From Membranipora membranacea (Eukaryota; Bryozoa; Gymnolaemata; Cheilostomatida; Membraniporidae), in NCBI GenBank assembly GCA_914767715.1, contig OU612068.1, positions 11,594,001 through 11,658,000 of the forward strand: a DNA stretch of 64,000 nucleotides, in the 5' to 3' direction. The translations under genes and the position numbers were made by a program. Under the pieces are notes generated by a model. It searched no databases, had not been told where the DNA came from, and worked only from the letters and a program-made list of their open reading frames with translations. This document shows positions 49,285 to 64,000 of this stretch, piece after piece; the first letter of the stretch is position 1; each line of letters starts with the position of its first letter.

Positions 49285-51166
49285 CTAGAATAATAACCAT
49301 AGTATTAGATTGACCCTACTCCCTACCTAAATCCTTGCCACTACAACAATTAACCTAGGGTTAGCTTTGTAGGTTTGGAGCTGAGCAGTCTTTCCCTGTA
49401 GCAACAACACTACTTACTTACTAACTAAATAATAAATAATAAATATGTGACATATCCCCTCTGACCACAAAACTTTATCAAAACACATGATCACCCACTT
49501 CTTCTGATTCAAAAACTTGGAGACAAGATATGCAGAGGGTTATATTGCAATCATGTGTGCGCCTAGCTTATCATCTAGGTTTTTGTGGGGAAATTACCCA
49601 ATTAACATACCAACTTTCTCATAAATTAGTAACCAAAATGTTGAAACTTTTTTCTTCACTTGTGTGCAGCTACAAATCTGATCCTATAAACAAATTCTGT
49701 TGCATTGTGGGAATGCCTTGGCGGTATGGTCACTTCCTGAATTGTAAATTTTCAATCACCAACTTCAGCACATTGTCACTCATAGTATTGTTAATCTGGC
49801 CAATATTAGTGACAATTTAAATCAAGCAACAAACCATAAAATCTCACTGCTCATTATATACTGGAGAACAGTTTTGTAGGAAGCATTTGGTGAGCATTAA
49901 CTTGCTAGAGAGAGATAGTAAGTAGACAAATTGATTTATAGTACACAGCTACTGCTAGCACTCACTCACTGCTGCTTATTATTACTGTATAGTATTAATC
50001 AGTTAAGTTACATTGACAACCTGAGGAGGAGTCATTACTACCCACCTACCAATACTCTATTGTCACACTTGCTGAATGACTCACTGTGACTGAGTGAATG
50101 GGTGTCACTGGAGTGGATTATTAATTAAGCCATCAACTAACTTACCAAGTCTAAGAACTGCTTAGAAAGTTATGGATTATAGATAGATCTTGGTAAATCT
50201 GTATCTTCATTTTACCCTCAACTATACAACAACAACGAATCCCCTTGTTGACTGATATGTGAGAATTGATCTGGCCTTGTTGAACAGAGTACAGCTTGCA
50301 CAGGGAGACCAATATCTTACCTTAGTTTGTTACTTGTAGTTAGTAGTAAAATGTTTCCAGGTCATTATCAACATAGGTCAGTATCTGTTCAGTATGTCAA
50401 ACTATCCTGAATGAGAGTGAGAAGCTTTAAGGCATGCAAGCATGTCTCCTGTCCTTAGTGCTATTTAATTAGTGTGTTTCGGTCGATTTATAAGGACTTT
50501 GCAGGGGTCAAACACTATTATGCCTAAGCTTTAGTTTGGTAGGAAAAATTTGTTACTTCTTCTCAGCTTTTGTGTCTTTTCTACTGCCAATCGACAAGCT
50601 AGAAACAATAATTTCCCATTTTATCCTGGATTGGTTTAGGCCTGGGAATTTCCAAGGGTATTTCCGCAGTGCTGTCACTATTGTGTGTCTTTGTAGTGTG
50701 GATGTCAAAACCCAACTTAGATAGGATTTTGTTACCTACATAAACATATAGATACTCTATATGTATCTCAAACATAGGCCTAAACTAAAATGTGTGGTAC
50801 AGCTCGCTGCCTCCTGCCTTGTACTGCCCATGTTCTCTGAGATTTTACACCCAGCCACATACTGTCACGGTCAAATTCTATCACTAACACATATACAAGT
50901 ATCTGACTTAGTACTAATCCAATTCCAGTTAGATTGGGACTTCTGACTATCCTCAAAGTTCCTCTTCTGATGGACCACCTTCAAACTTATTATTAAAAAC
51001 ATAAGTTACAGGTATAAAATCTTTGTTTTAGTTGGGCCCTAAGATTTGATTAGGATTAGATTGCTTGAAAAATGAGTTGAATGCTGCGCTGATTCAGTTT
51101 TTGTCATGTTACTGTGGAGGCTCATGGAAATTGTTGTTTGCAAGTATTTTCTTTCCCAATTTTCAG
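48981..51166. other. Head-to-head intergenic region of WDR82 and CSK
   Basis: About 2.2 kb between the outermost recognised exons of two divergently transcribed housekeeping-type genes, so it should hold both promoters and perhaps further 5' exons. I see an (AT)n microsatellite at 49247-49279 and no convincing TATA box or coding exon. Confidence 0.55.
49247..49279. repeat. (AT)n microsatellite
   Basis: About 16 consecutive AT dinucleotides followed by ACACAC, in the WDR82/CSK divergent region. Confidence 0.9.
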
Positions 51167-51364
51167 GAAGTTAAAGAGCAATCAAGCAACCTGCAGGAAC
51201 ACAGACAGATAGGGCTGTTGGCTTGCAGTCTCTGGGTGATCGCTGTTACTGGTCTATCCGAGAACAAACTTCCAGTAGTCCACATGTGATACTTCATACT
51301 CTGAGTGTTGTTGGATCAGCTTCGTGGTGTTCTCACCCAAAAGAAACAGCAGACGAAGCGTACA

Positions 51365-58120
<6,756 letters not shown>

Positions 58121-60442
58121 TCAAGCACCTGACATGTATCATCACTCCATATATAGAGTAGTGAATTATGTATGTCAGCTATCAAGCCATTTGCTTCCAC
58201 TACCTTCAGTGAACACTCACGCTCAGTTACACAAACAGTATCGTAGAACATTTAACATGTAATTGCGTTAAAAGATTGATGAGTGAGGTGGGAACAGTGA
58301 TATTATCCAGGGAGCTATCCGAGAGATGTGATTACCTCATGTTGTGGCAACATCTGAAGAAGTAAGGCCAACAACACCCGACTCCTTGTTTAAAATCTTT
58401 AAACTACTTATTGATTTCATCTGTCATAATTTATCACAATGTCCATTTGAGAATTCATGCCTCACTTTTCAAAATTTAAACCTGATAATCAGGATCATCT
58501 ATAATGATATGCTAGGAATAATAATAATAATCAATCGTTGGTAGAGAGAAGTCATGCCTTAATTTCAGATTTCCAAAACCTATTAGAATCATGTCCAGTA
58601 TTTTCTCCTTTTTTTGAGATCTTTGTTGGTCAACAACCTGATCCGTTGTCATCATCATCAATATTTTATTGGCATCATTGTCGATGCTGAGTTATATATG
58701 CCTTTAACTGACGCTATAGTTGGATTCGCAGGCATCCTTTCTTTAATTGTTTTTTCTTGTGAGAGGGATCCTCTAAGAATGTTATTTTTTGTAGAGCTAC
58801 AACCTCAAATACAACGTCACGCTAATCACACATCGTGTATACTTTGTTTCGAAAATTGATTAGTTCTACAGACATTATGGCCATTATTTGGTTGGGTAAC
58901 TCGGTTAGTTTGAGTATGTTCATAACTAGAGTTCTGGGTACCATTTTGATTGGTCTTTCAATTCCCACATAGGGAAACTAATAATAATACTACGTAAAAG
59001 AAGTGATGGAGCCCTTGTCAGGCAAATGTTTCTCAAAAATGATTTGCCCAATTTCTCAATTGGAATATTTAAATATCTTGTTATAAAATGAATATTTATT
59101 GTAATTGAAATATCAGGAGTTGTGAATGGTTTAGGTCAACACTGGAGTCGTTCACTCTGAGTAAGAGACCGATAACTTCTGCATGTACATTTTGTTGTCT
59201 CATATAAGCCAAAGTGAGACGTTCCACTCCTCGTCTCCTGTTATTGTATTTTGTATATTCCTACCATTGACTATTGAGAGAAGAATAAGGCTCAATGCAC
59301 GTACGACAAATGCAGGCCAGTGTGCTGTCTGAGGATGGGTGTGCGCAACCTAACCAGCAGGCAATTTCAATAATGAACATTTTAACGGATTGTTACAATG
59401 GTTTTGTGTTGTGATAATATTATTTGGTATTTATTGTTCATACTATTTAGTTACAGATGTTAAATTTATTTATAAATCTCCGAATCTTCAATGACTTAGT
59501 AAGGATAACATGCCTGCAGGACAACACGTGAGGCTATTAACAATAATATAAAAAAATGTTAAGTGAAATGTGTTATGCATTCTCCGGTTATCTGGTCAAT
59601 ATCATGTATAAAAATGAACACCTTTTTAAATATTTGGTTAGGATTTGGAATAAAGTGAAAAATGCTGTTAAGTTAAATTGCTAGCCCTCCACAGATAAAA
59701 ATACTCGCTACCAAAATACGCTACTTTCTTATCTATCATGCAGGCAAAATATGCACCAGTACAGCAGGAAAAATCTCTTACAACTTCGCAAAGCCCATAA
59801 AAAACATGCAACTCAACTTTCATTGATTTGATTAAAATGCTTTGCTGGGAATCAGTAACTGTCAATTTAATTATTGCAGCTTATTTGTCATACATTGGAT
59901 GCACTGTAAAAATGAAACCATTGTTATCATGACTGCTTAGCACCAATTCTGAGTCTTGGTGTGCGAGTGGTCGGCAGTATTCTCCTGAATGACTGTGGCA
60001 ATATGATGCAGTGGTTGTAAAATAATACTCCTCTCCTAAAAATGAGAGCAAGAAATTATCATACGTAATGAAATCCTTAGGCTAGTTCTAGGATTTTGGG
60101 TATAAACTCCGTTTTGAAGGTTCAATGAGATTGCTGGATCAACTGGGCATGTGTCAGGAGTTGTCCCTTATTGTAGAGGGCGCTAAAGAGATTTCCGGTT
60201 TCTGTATCATCATAGTTCCGTGTTTAACTTTACCCTGAAGAAATCTACTGTTCAATTTTTAGCCTTATTTTGTTAAGGCTCAGCAGTATAAATGAGAGAG
60301 TAAAAGGTTCCGCCAAAGACTTTTGGGCTACAGAACGACATGTCTAATCTCTGACGATGTGTTAGGTTACGATACATTGGTATGACATTGAACTGTGACA
60401 GCACACTTCTGAATAATCACCCACCTTATAGATGTCGAGTTA
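58121..60442. other. Convergent 3' region of CSK and septin
   Basis: No coding exon could be supported. The only plus-strand AATAAA is at 59649-59654, about 1.5 kb after the CSK stop. Minus-strand candidates for the septin are ATTAAA at 59866-59871 and AATAAA at 59465-59470. If the latter is used, the two transcripts overlap tail to tail. Confidence 0.5.
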
Positions 60443-63400
60443 TTATACAGCATGTGAGCCTCCATTGGGTATTCCTCCCTTCTGTTGAGCGGCCATCTGT
60501 GCCTGCATCTGTGCGACCATCTCCTGCATTCTCCTCAACTGATAAAAGAGCAGATATGAATGTAGTACAAACTCATTGTCTATTTAGTATTAAGACTTTG
60601 CATCACCAACTGGGAGACTTAATTCAGGTATCTAAGAACTTAGAGGCAAAACCTTGAAATGACATTTATTATATTGTGAATACAAGATGAGTTTGGAAAC
60701 TACAAAATAGATGACATCTAACCAATGAATGAAACAGATCAAAGTCAAATAGGGCATCTGTTGTGAAAGCTTGTAGTTGTATGTTGTAAAAACAACTCTG
60801 GCATCTTAAACTGCCATGGCGGTTCGGTGAATACCCCTTATACAAAAAGGTATAGTCCAGGTCTTGTTTAGCACCCAAAAGTTGCACATACCTCAGCCTC
60901 CTTCTCAGCAAGTGCATTCTCCTTGTCAGCAGCTCCACCATTGACAGCCCTGGCAGCGGCAGCAGGTTGAGCTTGCTTCCTATTACTACAAGAAGAAGAA
61001 ATAAAGAACAGTAAGGAGTCTGTTGTCAACTTTGATTATCACCAAAGACCCAACGCACCACGAAATCACTAGTGCACAGAGGCATATCGCCATGTGATTA
61101 TCAGAGGCTAGGACCGATTATCCCACAGATATGCAAACATCTAGCAGGATGGTAACGTTAGTCGCTGTGTAGAAATATGACAGACATCTACTGTGGTTAA
61201 CACTAAGAAATATCCCTGATAAACTTACGGCTGAACCTCCCTACAACGGATGAAATCTGAGTTAGGACAACTTCAAACAACAATGAAGATAGAAAAGGTG
61301 TTTGACATTGATGGCACAAATACGAGTTAAAGTTGTACGCCCACAACAGGCTAGTTTGGAATCGCACACACATATCACATATTTGTTTATACTGCAAAGC
61401 AGGGTAAGATTCAATAGATGGGTAGACTATGGCATATTCTTAATTTCGGCATACCATGCGCAGGTGTGTGCAAGGATGTTTTGGTTTAGGACAATGTAGT
61501 GTAGTTTAGTGCCCATCTGCAACCCGCATACAGCCAAAGATGAGGGCTGATGGCAGAGATTGAGATGGAAATAATCATAACAGTAATAAGGGTTAGTAAC
61601 AGCAGGAAGAGGGAAAGATAGGGTTGAGTTTGGTTAGCAGATCTAAATAACAAAACATAGAAATAAACCTTTTTCTTCCAGCATCTCTCTCATCGCCGCC
61701 TTCGCTGTGTAAAAAAAGAATGTCTGGGTTTAATAAGCGCTGCTAAAGGGTACTTGGTAGAGGAGGTCAGATTATGAGTTACGGACTGTACAGGGATACT
61801 CAATATAGAACTTATGTTTAGTGTTTGGGCAATTTAAAAGGAGTGGAATCTGCGTTCATTAAGTACAAAGCTTACTGATGCCAATGATTCAAAATGAAAA
61901 TAGCAACCAATGAGCTAATTTTTCACCAGATGTTTGCATGCAAAAATAACACCCAATATTATTCTGCTATTGTAAAACTGATTTTCATTGATTGAAGCCC
62001 CAGGGATATATTTATATGTAAATGAATGGGGCTGGTTGATGGTAGTTAGTTGACTATATGTTTGTATAATCTGTACATACGTAGTGCTGAGTCGCTCAGA
62101 TCTGAAATTCTCATAGTGTACTTCATGTGTAACCTCTTGTAGATCCTGCATGTGTGTGCTGTAATAATAAACATTGAGATAATCAGTGCATGGAAACAAA
62201 CCCTCCATTCTGACATGTGCCTACAAAATACTTGCATATTGACTGAGGGAGATCTTTTCAAGATCATGGACATGACCCCAATGCTGAGAATATTGAAGAA
62301 ATGAGAGGAGTGAAAATTGGGACATTATTTAGACAGTGTATCAGGTACATCCCCGCTATTTTGGTTATGTTTATTCTGCCTCAGCTTGACTGCAGAGTGT
62401 CTACTGAGAGACATGACAAGTCAGAGTGAAAGGAAATTGAAGAGTTTGGCAAAGCGATCCACCCAATATAAGATCAGTGCACTAGTATAGCTATACTGCT
62501 ACTAGTGCATACTGGTACTGTAGGCTTCTTTGTAGGATGCTCTACTATTATTCATAAAACACCAGCACACTTGTTAAGAGATGTTACTGCTTTACTCACA
62601 TAAGCATAGTTCGGAGTTTGATGAAGTCACAGTGCTCTGGGTTCTCAACCTCAACTACTCCCCATGGGTACATACGACCTCTGACCTTACGGCCTTTAAC
62701 CTCTATGATCTGGTTAGATCCAACCACAGCGAATGGCATGGCAGTCTACAAAACATGACACGCACACGGTCAAAGGTAAATAAACAGACATATAAAAGGT
62801 CACATATGTAGGGTATATGGTCAGCACTGTTTTTTATTGAAACAAATGAGCTGACACTACGTGTTGTAATTAAGGGTGGATCATGTGCTTCAAATGGGTT
62901 GTTCAGTCATCGGGAGTTAATTGCTAAGGTCAGGGATCATCCTTGACTGTTTGACCCAATAACAGGAATAAGGAAGTCTCAAATGCCAAGACTACTCCAT
63001 CTCACTTCAGCAAAGGCCTAAGTCAATGAGCAGCATTGGTACACACAATGGGATGTCTAGTATGGCTAAAGTCACACCCACAATGGTTTGAATAGCTATA
63101 GCTGTTGTACGGCTACATGGCTATATGCCCACCTTGAGTTGATCACATTGTTGTTTGAATTCTTCGTCTTCATCATCGTCACAGTCTGGAAGTGTGTAGA
63201 TGTTGATACCATTGGCTCGGATCTCTTCTAGAATCTAAAATCATATAAGAGAAACATGATATTGGGTTCTGAACTTAATGGGTTATGCACTCAATGAAAT
63301 GTGGAAACTTCTAATATTTAATTTCTAAACTCGGACTCACTTGCCAGGTAGGATAAGCCTAATGAAACAGATGATCGGGATATGCAAAGCAGGATCAGGT

Positions 63401-63601
63401 CATATCGATAGGATCTATATGTTACAAATCAAATGAAAACAATCATGGATGGGAGAAAGAAAGTTTGAAAGTGGACACATTACCTTTTTCTTGAGCTTTT
63501 GGACTTCTATTTTTGTTAATGTATCAGCTTTTGCAATGACTGGTACAATGTTCACTTTGTAATGAGCAGCTTTCATGAATGCAATATCCAGTGGCTTCAG
63601 C
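60443..63601 (-). CDS. SEPTIN2: Septin, SEPT2 group (C-terminal part; 5' end outside window)
   Basis: Seven exons: 63601-63484, 63234-63133, 62745-62600, 62158-62081, 61704-61669, 60979-60892 and 60538-60443 (TAA). They join in phase and encode the last 221 residues. Visible parts are the GTPase motif AKAD (G4) within [13 protein letters not shown], the acidic [10 protein letters not shown] segment, [11 protein letters not shown] and the septin unique element ([20 protein letters not shown], then IKLRTML). After these come [10 protein letters not shown], an Ala/Gly-rich linker and a C-terminal coiled coil ([18 protein letters not shown], then a Gln/Met/Ala-rich heptad run). Septins are GTP-binding proteins that assemble into hetero-oligomeric filaments at the cell cortex and cleavage furrow. 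[11 protein letters not shown] and NPEH place it in the SEPT1/2/4/5 group; the exact vertebrate counterpart cannot be chosen. P-loop and switch exons lie to the right of the window. Confidence 0.94.
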
Positions 63602-64000
63602 CTTGGAGAGAGAAAAAGAGACGGGACGAGGTCAGCACAATACAATCACTGAACAGAATATCAGCATCTCAAATCAAAGTGCGGAGGAAGGGGTCATCAA
63701 AATCTTTACTTATAGACAAGACAGTACATGGTTGACAGAAATAATGAGGTTTGCGAAGTCATTAAACATTGGTGAGCTGGGCCATGTATCGAAAAAGAAA
63801 CACACTATAGGCCTACTCCATCTATGAGTGGCTAAATACTACAAGCAGTCTTGTCACTAACTAATCAAGTATGTCGAGATTGTTTGAAATTTTGATGAAC
63901 TGAAAAGTAAGACACATTCATCAATGTCATAGACACTACACCGACCAACATGTCATGTTATTATTTCCGCTCTGAATGTTGTTCAGGTAAGCTCACTACA
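63602..64000 (-). other. Septin intron (to window edge)
   Basis: The first visible septin exon starts in phase 2 after an acceptor CCAAG at 63601/63602. No upstream exon encoding the preceding switch/G3 segment was found up to the window end. Confidence 0.65.

Noticed and set aside
60971-60990. In-frame TAG ahead of the septin [10 protein letters not shown] exon as evidence of a pseudogene
   Set aside because: The TAATAG lies in the intron: its final AG is the splice acceptor and the exon starts at 60979 in phase with the upstream donor.

Overview
This window is nuclear DNA from an invertebrate animal, most likely a bilaterian. It is AT-rich, and its genes are cut into many short exons with GT-AG introns of 0.2 to 4 kb. 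The intergenic DNA is sparse and carries small foldback (MITE-like) elements, a tRNA-derived SINE and simple repeats. A TRIM71/LIN-41-type gene with a let-7 seed match in its 3' region and a class B1 hormone GPCR together point to a bilaterian. The species cannot be fixed from sequence alone. Paired inverted arrays of a short degenerate repeat recall the TU foldback elements described from sea urchins, but this is only a hint.

Layout: (1) 1573-9615 (+), the 3' two thirds of a TRIM71/LIN-41-like gene: coiled coil, filamin domain and six NHL repeats. Its RING/B-box exons must lie upstream of the window. (2) 12637-26701 (-), a secretin-family (class B1) peptide-hormone receptor resembling the PTH receptor, with at least 12 exons. 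It converges on TRIM71. (3) 26702-33831, intergenic, including the inverted pair of repeat arrays. (4) 33832-36736 (+), MYDGF, a small secretory-pathway protein, in 5 exons. (5) 40419-41960 (-), an apparently intronless 513-residue Ser-rich acidic protein that I do not recognise. (6) 43985-48534 (-), WDR82, complete in 9 coding exons (314 aa). (7) 51365-58120 (+), CSK, complete in 10 coding exons (459 aa), arranged head-to-head with WDR82. (8) 60443-63601 (-), the C-terminal half of a SEPT2-group septin running off the right edge and converging on CSK.

The genes belong to unrelated processes: post-transcriptional control of developmental timing, hormone signalling, secretory-pathway cytokine, histone H3K4 methylation and transcription termination, Src-kinase control, and septin cytoskeleton. 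There is no operon. I placed splice sites by reading the consensus signals and checking that codon phase closes across every junction. WDR82, CSK, MYDGF and all visible septin junctions close in phase. One junction in the GPCR (TM2 to TM3) is unresolved.

The points most worth a second look are the let-7 sites lying between two TRIM71 polyadenylation signals, three or more families of foldback elements (one with five copies), the inverted 'TTTTCCCACC' arrays, the unknown intronless gene, and a Gly-to-Ser change in a normally invariant kinase position of CSK.
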